From Thiodiazotropha sp040793985 (GTDB lineage Bacteria > Pseudomonadota > Gammaproteobacteria > Chromatiales > Chromatiaceae): a stretch of 64,000 nt of DNA. The stretch lies in the NCBI GenBank assembly GCA_040793985.1, contig JBFNJI010000024.1, positions 268,758 to 332,757 of the forward strand, written 5' to 3'. Shown here one piece after another: positions 56,989 to 64,000 of the stretch. The notes beneath the pieces were generated by a model, which was not told the DNA's origin, searched no databases, and saw only the letters and a program-made list of their open reading frames with translations. The first letter of the stretch is position 1; each line of letters opens with the position of its first letter. A program made the translations under genes and the position numbers.

Positions 56989-59406
56989 ATGAATTCAACT
57001 GCTCAAGCGAGTGTCCGGGACGTGAGTAAACCGACTATCGGCATACCCGTCTTCGGGCAGGTTGCAGTGCTCGGCGCCGGTGTCATGGGAGCGCAGATAG
57101 CCGCGCATTTTGCCAATGCCGGCATACCTGCCCTGCTGTTTGACCTGCCCAAGGAGGGTAAGGACAAAAGCGCCATTGCCAAGCAGGCGATAAAGGCCCT
57201 GGCGAAACAGAAACCGGAACCCCTGGCCATAGCCCACTATGCCTCGAGAATTTCCCCCTGTAACTATGATGATGACCTGGAAAAGCTCACAACCTGCGAT
57301 TTGGTGATCGAGGCGATAGCGGAAAGAGTGGAGTGGAAAACCGCTCTTTATGAAAAGATCTCACCCCACCTCGATCCCCGGGCGGTTCTCGCCAGCAACA
57401 CCTCCGGCCTCTCCATCACTGAACTGGCAGAAGCGCTTCCCGGCGACCTGCGCAGACGCTTTCTCGGTATCCATTTTTTCAATCCACCGCGCTACATGCC
57501 GCTGGTTGAATTGATCGCCCAGGCAGAGACCTCGCCTGAGGTTATCGACAGTATCGAGAGCTTTTGCGTCTCCACGCTTGGCAAAGGAATAGTCAGGGCC
57601 AGGGACACGGTCAATTTTATCGCCAATCGGCTTGGGCTCTTCTCCATGATGTCGACCATTCACCATGCGCAACGGCTCGGCCTCAACTTCGAGACTGTCG
57701 ATGCACTCACCGGAAAATCGATTGGTCGCCCGAAGAGCGCGACCCTGCGTACCGCCGATCTGGTCGGGCTCGACACCATGCGCCAGGTTTTGCGCAACTC
57801 GGCGGAGAATCTCAGCGGCGATCCGTGGGTATCGGTCTACGGGATACCGGCCTGGCTCGACTCCCTGGTTGAAAACGGTGCCCTTGGCGCCAAGACCAAG
57901 GCGGGTGTCTATAAAAAACAGGACGGTGAAATCCTCGTCTATGAGCCCGCCGACGGCAGCTATCGCAAAAGCAAGGTCAAGATACCCGGCAAGGTGGAGA
58001 AGGTTCTGAAGGACTACAGAAATCCCAACCGCCTGGCAAAACTTCGCGAGATCAATGATCCCCATGCAGAGTTTGTCTGGTCCATTCAACGTGATGCATT
58101 CCACTATGCTGCCTATCTGCTGGATACCATTGCCGACAATGCCAGGGAGGTAGACCTGGCGATCCGCTGGGGATTTGGCTGGAAGCAGGGTCCCTTCGAG
58201 ATCTGGCAACAGGCCGGATGGCGATCCATCGCCGATCTGATCCGAGAGGATATAGAACGCGGCAAGACCATTGCCAGTGAACCACTGCCGGCATGGGTCG
58301 GGGAGATCGACGCAATACACACCCCCCAGGGATCCTGGTCGCCAAGCGACAATGCCTATCACCCCCGATCCAAGCTAGCGGTCTACAGGCGTCAGCGCGC
58401 CCCCGAACTACTGGTGGGCGAGCAAGCGGAGCGCCAGGAGGTGCTGTTCGAAAACGATGCAGCGCGCTTCTGGCTCAGCGACGGGGATGTTGGCGTACTG
58501 AGTTTCAAGACCAAGATGCACACCATAGACAACGGTGTCCTCGATAGCCTGAACCAGGCCGCCGAACTGGCGGAGCAGCAACTGGCGGGGATGGTGATCT
58601 GGCACCCGGATGAGCCATTCAGCGCGGGGGCCGATCTGAAGTCGTTCATGCCGGTTGCGCTGAAGAGCATACTGCCGGGAAATACCGCCCTGGACGACCT
58701 GTTGCAGAAATTCCAGCTCAGCTGCATCCGCATGCGTAAATCCAATATTCCGGTGGTAGCCGCGGTACAGGGACTGGCCCTCGGCGGCGGTTGCGAGCTG
58801 ATGATGCAGTGCGACCGTGTCGTTGCCGCACACGAAAGCTACATAGGTCTGGTCGAAGTGGGTGTGGGCCTTATACCCGCAGGCAGCGGCTGCATGGAGC
58901 TTGCCAGACGCGCCTCGATAAAGGCGGCGGGGGGCGACACATTCGAATCACTGAAGGATATTTTCGAAACCGTCGCCATGGGCAAGGTGGCCACCAGCGC
59001 CATCCAGGCCAAGGCCTTCGGGTTTCTGCGCGAAAGCGACGTTGTGGTGATGAACCGCCAGGAGCTGTTGCATGCCGCCATCGCCCAGGTGCGAGCGCTC
59101 AGCGCCGCCAACTACCGCCCACCCATAAAAACCCCGATTCGGGCCGGGGGACGCGCCGCCATCGCCAACTTCAAGGCGGCGATGACCAACATGCATGCCG
59201 GCGGTTTTATCTCCGACTACGACATGAAGATCGGCAACTTCGTCGCCGAGACGCTCTGCGGCGGTGCCGTCGATGCAGGCACCGATCTTCCGGAGAGCTG
59301 GTACCTGCGCCATGAGCGGGAGGGCTTCCGCTCGTTGTTGAAAAATACAAAGACACATGCCCGGGTGAAACATATGCTCGATACCGGTAAGCCCCTGCGC
59401 AACTGA
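56989..59406 (+). CDS. Fused 3-hydroxyacyl-CoA dehydrogenase / enoyl-CoA hydratase
   Basis: An 805-residue bifunctional enzyme for the second and third beta-oxidation steps. The dehydrogenase is first: NAD motif QVAVLGAGVMGAQIAAHFANAG (residues about 23-44), ASNTSGLSITELAEALPGDLRRRFLGIHFFNPPRYMPLVELI (catalytic His). A second dehydrogenase unit follows. The crotonase domain is last (about 520-700): PFSAGADLKSFM, IPVVAAVQGLALGGGCELMMQCDRVVAAHESYIGLVEVGVGLIPAGSG. This order is the reverse of E. coli FadB/FadJ and matches the FadN type of Bacillus and several gammaproteobacteria. A GAAGGAGA ribosome site precedes the ATG. Confidence 0.94.
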   Translation: MNSTAQASVRDVSKPTIGIPVFGQVAVLGAGVMGAQIAAHFANAGIPALLFDLPKEGKDKSAIAKQAIKALAKQKPEPLAIAHYASRISPCNYDDDLEKLTTCDLVIEAIAERVEWKTALYEKISPHLDPRAVLASNTSGLSITELAEALPGDLRRRFLGIHFFNPPRYMPLVELIAQAETSPEVIDSIESFCVSTLGKGIVRARDTVNFIANRLGLFSMMSTIHHAQRLGLNFETVDALTGKSIGRPKSATLRTADLVGLDTMRQVLRNSAENLSGDPWVSVYGIPAWLDSLVENGALGAKTKAGVYKKQDGEILVYEPADGSYRKSKVKIPGKVEKVLKDYRNPNRLAKLREINDPHAEFVWSIQRDAFHYAAYLLDTIADNAREVDLAIRWGFGWKQGPFEIWQQAGWRSIADLIREDIERGKTIASEPLPAWVGEIDAIHTPQGSWSPSDNAYHPRSKLAVYRRQRAPELLVGEQAERQEVLFENDAARFWLSDGDVGVLSFKTKMHTIDNGVLDSLNQAAELAEQQLAGMVIWHPDEPFSAGADLKSFMPVALKSILPGNTALDDLLQKFQLSCIRMRKSNIPVVAAVQGLALGGGCELMMQCDRVVAAHESYIGLVEVGVGLIPAGSGCMELARRASIKAAGGDTFESLKDIFETVAMGKVATSAIQAKAFGFLRESDVVVMNRQELLHAAIAQVRALSAANYRPPIKTPIRAGGRAAIANFKAAMTNMHAGGFISDYDMKIGNFVAETLCGGAVDAGTDLPESWYLRHEREGFRSLLKNTKTHARVKHMLDTGKPLRN

Positions 59407-59421
59407 TTGAGGAGAGAGACT

Positions 59422-60606
59422 ATGAGTGAACAGGCCTATATCGTGGCAGCAAGACGCACACCCGTCGGCAAGGCCCCCCGCGGCGTCTTCCGCCAGACCC
59501 GTCCGGACGATCTGCTCACCCATGTCATCCAGGGGGTTGTCGACGACAGCGGCGGACTGCAGGGCGAACAGATCGACGATGTGATCATCGGCTGCGCCAT
59601 GCCGGAAGCCGAACAGGGTCTCAACGTGGCCCGCATCGCCACCCTGCTCGCCGGACTGCCGGATAGCGTACCCGGTGTAACGGTCAACCGTTTCTGCTCA
59701 TCCGGCCTGCAGAGCATCGCCATGGCGGCGGACAGAGTCCGCCTCGGCGAGGCCGACATCGTCATCGCCGGCGGTGTCGAGAGCATGAGCATGGTGCCGA
59801 TGATGGGCAACAAGGTGGCGATGAACCCGGCGGTATTCGAGGATGAAAATGTCGCGATTGCCTACGGCATGGGGGTTACCGCGGAAAAGGTGGCGGAGCG
59901 CTGGAAGGTCAGCCGCGAGGATCAGGATGCCTTCGCCCTGAGGAGCCATCAACGGGCACTGACCGCCATCGGCGCCGGTCACTTCGACAAGGAGATACTG
60001 CCCTACAGGGTGCGGCAGCATCTTCCCGATGAGGGCAATGCGATACGCCTGGTTGAGAGCGTGGTAACCAGTGACGAGGGACCGAGAGCCGATTCCACGC
60101 CCGAGGGACTGGCAAGGCTGCGTCCGGTATTTGCCGCCAAGGGGAGTGTGACCGCGGGCAACAGTTCACAGATGAGTGACGGCGCCGGTGCCGTGGTGGT
60201 GATGAGCGAGCGCAAGATGCGTGCCCTGAACCTGGAGCCCCTGGCGCGTTTCGTGGGCTACAGTGTCGCCGGGGTGCCAGCGGAGATCATGGGCATAGGC
60301 CCCAAGGAGGCGATACCGAAGTTGGAGCGGCAGACCGGGGTCAAGCTCGACGAGGTCGCCTGGATCGAACTCAACGAAGCCTTCGCCGCACAGAGCCTGG
60401 CGGTGATGCGGGAGATGGAGATGGATCCGCAAAAGGTCAATCCCCTCGGTGGCGCCATCGCCCTGGGACATCCACTGGGTGCGACCGGTGCCATTCGCAC
60501 CGCCACTCTGCTCCATGGCCTGCAACGTACCAAGGAACGCTACGGCATGGTGACCATGTGTATCGGTACCGGCATGGGCGCCGCCGGCTTGTTCGAACGC
60601 TGTTGA
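59422..60606 (+). CDS. Acetyl-CoA acyltransferase (thiolase)
   Basis: A 394-residue thiolase that cleaves 3-ketoacyl-CoA to acetyl-CoA. The nucleophile Cys is in VNRFCSSGLQSIAMAADRV (about residue 92), the GHP motif is ALGHPLGATGAIRT (about 349), and the second Cys is MCIGTGMGAAGLFE (about 379). N-terminal AYIVAARRTPVGKAPRGVFR is standard. The ATG at 59422 has GGAGAGAG upstream. An earlier in-frame start at the stop of the previous gene lacks one. It is the FadA/FadI partner of the preceding fused enzyme. Confidence 0.96.
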   Translation: MSEQAYIVAARRTPVGKAPRGVFRQTRPDDLLTHVIQGVVDDSGGLQGEQIDDVIIGCAMPEAEQGLNVARIATLLAGLPDSVPGVTVNRFCSSGLQSIAMAADRVRLGEADIVIAGGVESMSMVPMMGNKVAMNPAVFEDENVAIAYGMGVTAEKVAERWKVSREDQDAFALRSHQRALTAIGAGHFDKEILPYRVRQHLPDEGNAIRLVESVVTSDEGPRADSTPEGLARLRPVFAAKGSVTAGNSSQMSDGAGAVVVMSERKMRALNLEPLARFVGYSVAGVPAEIMGIGPKEAIPKLERQTGVKLDEVAWIELNEAFAAQSLAVMREMEMDPQKVNPLGGAIALGHPLGATGAIRTATLLHGLQRTKERYGMVTMCIGTGMGAAGLFERC

Positions 60607-60733
60607 TAGCAAAAAGCCGCAACCGGGCCTGTTACACAATTGCCGGCTGCCAGCGGGACGATATGCGGTTTGCGTCGGTCCTATTACGACCCTGTACTCC
60701 CTATTCAGTATGCTTTTTGAAGGAGTAAACTGC

Positions 60734-61240
60734 ATGAGCAGTGAATCTATGATTGCACCGGACACCACACCGGAAGAGCGTGTGGTTACGCTTTGGAGGC
60801 GCTTCGGCAAAAGTGCCGTCGGTCGCCGCATCTACAGCCTGCTGTTCGGGCGTCTGGTGCCCTATACCGGCACCATTCGGCCAATGATCGAAGAGATCTC
60901 CCCGGGCCGTGCCAGGGTAACCCTGCGCGACAGGCGCGCGGTACGCAATCATCTCAACTCGATACACGCCATCGCCCTGGCAAACCTCGGTGAACTTGCC
61001 AGCGGCCTGGCGCTGATCGCGGCCATGCCGAAATCGGCAAAAGGCATAGTCACCCGACTCGAGATCGACTACCTGAAAAAGGCCCGTGGCACCCTCACCG
61101 CCATCGGCGAGGCGGAAGTGCCGGAGACAATCAATGAGCCCACCACCCTGATGGCTCGCGCAACGATCTGGAACCACGAAGGTGAAAGTGTCGCAACACT
61201 CAACGTGCACTGGCTGCTCAGTCCAAGGGAGCCGGTGTGA
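60734..61240 (+). CDS. DUF4442 hotdog-fold protein
   Basis: A 168-residue protein with the DUF4442 pattern: LLFGRLVPYTGTIRPMIEEISPGRARVTLRDRRAVRNHLNSIHAIALANLGELASGLALIAAMPKSAKGIVTRLEIDYLKKARGTLTAIGEAEVPE. The NHLNSIHAIALANLGELASG segment is the hotdog active-site helix of acyl-CoA thioesterases (YiiD/PaaI relatives). It probably hydrolyses or buffers acyl-CoA for the neighbouring fad operon. The ATG has AAGGAG eight bases upstream. Confidence 0.88.
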   Translation: MSSESMIAPDTTPEERVVTLWRRFGKSAVGRRIYSLLFGRLVPYTGTIRPMIEEISPGRARVTLRDRRAVRNHLNSIHAIALANLGELASGLALIAAMPKSAKGIVTRLEIDYLKKARGTLTAIGEAEVPETINEPTTLMARATIWNHEGESVATLNVHWLLSPREPV

Positions 61241-62235
61241 GTCCTGACGCTCCCGGGGAGACAAGCTTCACCAGGGAGACCGGTATACGGGTGCCGCTGA
61301 TCTGCGGCCCCATGTATCCCTGTTCCAATCCCGAGCTGGTCGCCGCAGCATCCGAGGCCGGCGGCATCGGCATCGTCCAGCCGGTCTCCATGACCTTTGT
61401 CCACGGCCACGATTTTCGTCAAGGGATCAGGCTGATCAAGAGTCTCACCGACAAACCGATCGGCATGAATGCCCTGATCGAAAAGTCCTCGAAGAAGTAT
61501 CACGAGAGGATGGTGGAGTGGGTCTCCATCGCCCTCGACGAGGGTGTGCGCTTCTTCATCACCTCGCTGGGCAATCCCCGTTGGGTTGTCGACCGGGTCA
61601 AGGCCTGTGACGGTATCGTCTATCACGATGTCACCGAACGCAAATGGGCGTTGAAGGGCCTCGACGGCGGCGTCGACGGCCTGATAGCCGTCAACAACCG
61701 CGCAGGTGGACACGCCGGTCCCCTCTCCCAACTGCAACTGCTGGATGAACTCGGCGACCTCGAAGTGCCGCTTATCTGTGCCGGTGGCATAGGCGACGAA
61801 AAGCAGTTCGCCGAAGCGATCAAGCAGGGCTATGCAGGCTGCCAGTTGGGCACACGCTTCATCGCCACCAGGGAGTGCAGCGCGGCAATGCCCTACAAAC
61901 AGGCCATACTCGATGCCGGTGAAAGCGATATCGTACTCAGCAACCGCATCACCGGGGTCCCGGTATCGATCATCAAGACACCCTATATTGAAAAGATCGG
62001 TACCAAGGCCGGGGCATTCGCCCGCCGGATGTTGCAAGGGAGTAAAACCAAGCACTGGATGCGCATGTTCTACACCCTGCGTTCAGCATTCCAGCTGCGT
62101 AAGTCTTCCCTCGACGAAAAAGGTGAAACTGAATTCTGGCAGGCGGGGAAGAGTGTTGCGGGGATTCAGCAAATAGAGCCGGTGGCCGACATTGTGAGTA
62201 GGTACGAAACTGCCCTGCTGGAGTTAAACAGATAA
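61237..62235 (+). CDS. Nitronate monooxygenase-like flavoprotein
   Basis: A 332-residue FMN TIM-barrel protein of the nitronate monooxygenase / 2-nitropropane dioxygenase group. The N-terminal VPLICGPMYPCSNPELVAAASEAGGIGIVQP, the central IVYHDVTERKWALKGLDGGVDGLIAVNNRAGGHAG (catalytic His in GGHAG) and the FMN-phosphate segment PLICAGGIGDEKQFAEAIKQGYAGCQLGTRFIAT are all family features. The start is GTG overlapping the previous stop (GTGA). The reaction may be nitronate oxidation or an enoyl-reductase-like step. Its place at the end of a beta-oxidation operon favours an acyl-chain-related role, which is inference. Confidence 0.9.
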   Translation: MSPDAPGETSFTRETGIRVPLICGPMYPCSNPELVAAASEAGGIGIVQPVSMTFVHGHDFRQGIRLIKSLTDKPIGMNALIEKSSKKYHERMVEWVSIALDEGVRFFITSLGNPRWVVDRVKACDGIVYHDVTERKWALKGLDGGVDGLIAVNNRAGGHAGPLSQLQLLDELGDLEVPLICAGGIGDEKQFAEAIKQGYAGCQLGTRFIATRECSAAMPYKQAILDAGESDIVLSNRITGVPVSIIKTPYIEKIGTKAGAFARRMLQGSKTKHWMRMFYTLRSAFQLRKSSLDEKGETEFWQAGKSVAGIQQIEPVADIVSRYETALLELNR

Positions 62236-62412
62236 GAGAAAAGCCCGTGGAACCTGTACGCAATGCAGCGGTTGGCATTGCCACCTGGACCGGAGAATGC
62301 ACCCTTTATGAGTGCAGCCGCTCGAATGGGGTGCAAGCCTGTTGCAAATTGACTCAAGCCGGTGAAACCGACCTCTTGCCAGTTTGTTTATTCATCTCCG
62401 ATCCAGGATGCT

Positions 62413-62418
62413 ATACTT
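62413..62418 (+). promoter_or_regulatory. Possible -10 box upstream of the rsgA leader
   Basis: TATACT lies 39 bp before the 13-codon reading frame at 62457. The matching -35 region 17 bp upstream (TATTCA) is weak. Taken with the leader frame it suggests a separate promoter for rsgA. Confidence 0.35.
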
Positions 62419-62456
62419 GGGCCACGTACGGTAGATTCAAGAAGGAGGCGTTTGCA

Positions 62457-62498
62457 TGATTGTTATCCACCCTTTACAGGCCAGTAATCAGGGTTAGT
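62457..62498 (+). CDS. Possible 13-residue leader peptide before rsgA
   Basis: A perfect AAGGAGG (62443-62449) stands 7 bp before an ATG that opens a 13-codon frame, M-I-V-I-H-P-L-Q-A-S-N-Q-G, closed by TAG. The consensus ribosome site in a region otherwise lacking a gene is striking, and no longer frame uses it. A CCCGGC/GCCGGG hairpin lies 56 bp downstream, so translation of the peptide could affect expression of rsgA. It might also be chance. Confidence 0.35.
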
Positions 62499-62554
62499 TG
62501 CCTAATCGAAATGGGTCCTGCCACGAATCCTCTCGCCTAACCCTCCTGTAATTA

Positions 62555-62572
62555 CCCGGCCTGTATGCCGGG
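62555..62572 (+). repeat. Hairpin in the rsgA leader
   Basis: CCCGGC-CTGTAT-GCCGGG forms a 6-bp perfect GC stem with a six-base loop, 83 bp before rsgA. Only a weak T content follows (GGTTCATAAG), so it is not a canonical terminator. The remaining sequence of the 419-bp gap (62236-62654) shows no other gene. Confidence 0.5.
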
Positions 62573-62654
62573 GTTCATAAGAATCCCAATAGATTCCGCA
62601 TGCCGATAATCCGCGCATGCTGTTCAGTAATGTTTATTTTTTGGGATACCGACA

Positions 62655-63725
62655 ATGCAAATTCACAACCTTCCTGGCTTGGGCTGGAGCAACTATTTTC
62701 AGTCTCAGCTGGAGCTGGACTCGCTTCATTCACAACTACCGTTCCGCGTAGTCTCCGTGCAACGCAATCTCATCGAGTGCATCGGTTTCGACAGGGAAAA
62801 CCGGCACAAGCAGCTCCAGCTGTCCACCTACCATTGGCGAAACGACCCGCCGCAAGCACATCCGACAATTGGCGACTGGCTGTTGCTTGATCTTGAGCTT
62901 AAACCGCTTCATTTACTTGAACGGAAATCCCTGATCAAACGCGGAAGCGCGGGAAGGGAATCATCGATTCAACTCATAGCGGCAAATATAGATACCGTAT
63001 TCATCGTTTCCTCATGCAATGATGAATTCAACATCAATAGGATAGAGCGGTATTTATCGATAGCTGCCGAGTCCGACATACACTGTGTAGTGGTCTTAAC
63101 AAAGATTGATCTTCGCTCAGATACTACTGCCTATTCTGAGACAATGGCACGCAGTCACCCATACCTGCCGGTCGAGATGATCAATGCCACGGACACCTCG
63201 ACACTACACGCACTGGAAAAATGGATTGAACATGGCCAGACGGTGGCACTACTCGGGTCATCCGGCGTTGGCAAGTCCACCATTATCAACGGTCTGAAGG
63301 GGAATCAGGAGCAGGCCACGGCAGCCATTCGCGAAAGTGACAGTAAAGGGCGCCACACCACGACATCCAGAAGCCTGCACTGTCTGCCCGGTGGCGGGCT
63401 GCTGCTCGATAATCCGGGCATGAGGGAGTTGCAGATCGTCGACAGTGAAGATGGAATCAAAGCGGCTTTTTCGGATATCGACAGCCTGGCAAAAAAATGC
63501 CGGTTTACAAACTGCCGGCATACAACAGAACCTGGTTGTGCAATTATCGAGGAAATCAAAACAGGCGGGCTTGAGCAACGTCGCCTCGACAACTACAAGA
63601 AGTTGCTGGCGGAACAGCTACGTAACAGCGAGTCCCTTGCCGAACGCCGTTGCAATGACAGGGCCTTGGGACGCTTTTACAAAAACGCGCTGAAAAGCGC
63701 GAGGAGATTCAAATCCAGGGAATAG
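62655..63725 (+). CDS. rsgA: Ribosome small-subunit-dependent GTPase A
   Basis: A 356-residue circularly permuted GTPase of the RsgA/YjeQ family, which acts in late 30S subunit maturation. An N-terminal OB-fold (RVVSVQRNLIECIGFD ... PTIGDWLLLD) is followed by G4 VVLTKIDL, then G1 GSSGVGKSTIIN, switch I HTTTSR and G3 LLDNPGMREL, in the permuted order. A C-terminal zinc knuckle comes last (C-R-F-T-N-C-R-H-T-T-E-P-G-C). It reads like the second paralogue type found in several gammaproteobacteria (LGWSNYFQSQL start) rather than the orthologue beside orn or psd. Confidence 0.93.
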   Translation: MQIHNLPGLGWSNYFQSQLELDSLHSQLPFRVVSVQRNLIECIGFDRENRHKQLQLSTYHWRNDPPQAHPTIGDWLLLDLELKPLHLLERKSLIKRGSAGRESSIQLIAANIDTVFIVSSCNDEFNINRIERYLSIAAESDIHCVVVLTKIDLRSDTTAYSETMARSHPYLPVEMINATDTSTLHALEKWIEHGQTVALLGSSGVGKSTIINGLKGNQEQATAAIRESDSKGRHTTTSRSLHCLPGGGLLLDNPGMRELQIVDSEDGIKAAFSDIDSLAKKCRFTNCRHTTEPGCAIIEEIKTGGLEQRRLDNYKKLLAEQLRNSESLAERRCNDRALGRFYKNALKSARRFKSRE

Positions 63726-63759
63726 ATGTACTCGGTTCATAATCCCTAAAGTAGTTGTA

Positions 63760-63927
63760 TTATTTCCGACTGCGTCTAGCTGTCTTTATGGCTATTATAA
63801 ACATAACCATATAAAGGGCTGTAGCACAGAAAACCGCATAATAATTATAATAATTAACGTCAAATCCGGCGAGCCATACTGAAATCAATAGAATTAAAAT
63901 AAATAATGGCGTAAGCTTCCCCGTCAA
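63760..63927 (-). CDS. Possible small membrane protein, 55 residues
   Basis: On the minus strand a TTG-started frame encodes L-T-G-K-L-T followed by two hydrophobic helices (PLFILILLISVWLAGF and AVFCATALYMVMFIIAI). The linker is tyrosine/asparagine rich (DVNYYNYY) and the tail basic (KTARRSRK), a natural membrane-protein design. A stop codon lies just upstream in frame and there is no ribosome site. The true start is therefore uncertain, or the gene is broken on its 5' side. The region is far more AT-rich than the rest of the window. Confidence 0.4.
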   Translation of the reverse strand: MTGKLTPLFILILLISVWLAGFDVNYYNYYAVFCATALYMVMFIIAIKTARRSRK

Positions 63928-64000
63928 GTTGACAGTTCAAAACTAGAGTTTTTCCGGTCCTGATTGGCGTAAACGGTGGGTGGTAATCCACCGAGGGAAT

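Noticed and set aside
62247..62459. 70-codon GTG frame upstream of rsgA
   Set aside because: Cysteine-rich, no ribosome site, and it ends on the leader-peptide ATG. The better-supported signal is the 13-codon frame.
1..64000. CRISPR arrays, tRNA or rRNA genes, prophage or insertion-sequence genes
   Set aside because: I looked for regularly spaced repeats, tRNA-like cloverleafs, rRNA signatures and transposase or integrase motifs and found none.

Overview
The window reads as about 64 kb of ordinary chromosome from a gammaproteobacterium. The gene families and local orders are gammaproteobacterial: dnaX-ybaB-recR, sdhCDAB-sdhE, divergent tesA/ybbA-ybbP, a short 4.5S-type SRP RNA, FadE, HspQ, YceH, DUF3581 and DUF3465. 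A ferredoxin-dependent 2-oxoacid oxidoreductase, LL-diaminopimelate aminotransferase and a heavy-metal efflux set fit a sulfur-oxidizing or autotrophic lineage of the Sedimenticola / Thiodiazotropha / Chromatiales kind, but that placement is inference. No integrase, transposase, phage gene or CRISPR array was seen. Coding is dense and the few long gaps are described below.

Layout. 1-3.6 kb: the end of a short-chain dehydrogenase, yceH, a lipase-maturation-factor-like membrane protein, a small unknown and an ArsC-like reductase. 3.7-6.2 kb: overlapping dapL-lysA for lysine, followed by a strongly folded non-coding element. 6.4-7.2 kb: an unknown membrane-anchored protein. 7.3-13.7 kb (minus): dnaX, ybaB, recR, hinT, a copper ATPase with metal-binding domains at both ends, and a small unknown, arranged like one operon. 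13.9-18.0 kb (plus): six tightly packed genes encoding a repeat/FimV-like protein, a receiver-like protein, a small Ras-like GTPase, a winged-helix plus roadblock-like protein, a roadblock/LC7 protein and a CZB zinc-sensor protein. This resembles a proteobacterial counterpart of the Streptomyces conservons and is the best candidate here for an undescribed signalling system.

18.0-24.0 kb (minus): maeB and the complete succinate dehydrogenase operon with sdhE. 24.3-29.5 kb (minus): a coiled-coil unknown, an SGNH-type lipoprotein, aroG, ybaK, a PqiA-like protein, a DUF3465 protein and hspQ. 29.7-34.4 kb: a DUF3581 protein, 4.5S RNA (ffs) and divergent tesA / ybbA-ybbP. 34.4-45.7 kb: a copper/heavy-metal region with a 570-bp structured leader, a long secreted multicopper oxidase, two periplasmic FKBP-type proteins (one with a degraded active site), a CusB-like adaptor carrying three metal-binding modules and a CusA-like RND pump.

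45.7-53.4 kb: small unknowns, then a minus-strand series of an OmpA-like lipoprotein, 2-oxoacid:ferredoxin oxidoreductase korA and korB, and a ferritin-like protein, with a thioredoxin-like protein, a tandem-repeat unknown and a DUF547 protein upstream. 53.6-62.2 kb: a TetR-type regulator divergent from a fatty-acid beta-oxidation operon (fadE, fused hydroxyacyl-CoA dehydrogenase/enoyl-CoA hydratase, thiolase, DUF4442 hotdog protein, nitronate-monooxygenase-like flavoprotein). 62.2-64 kb: a possible 13-codon leader peptide ahead of an rsgA-type GTPase, then an AT-rich end with a small membrane-protein reading frame.
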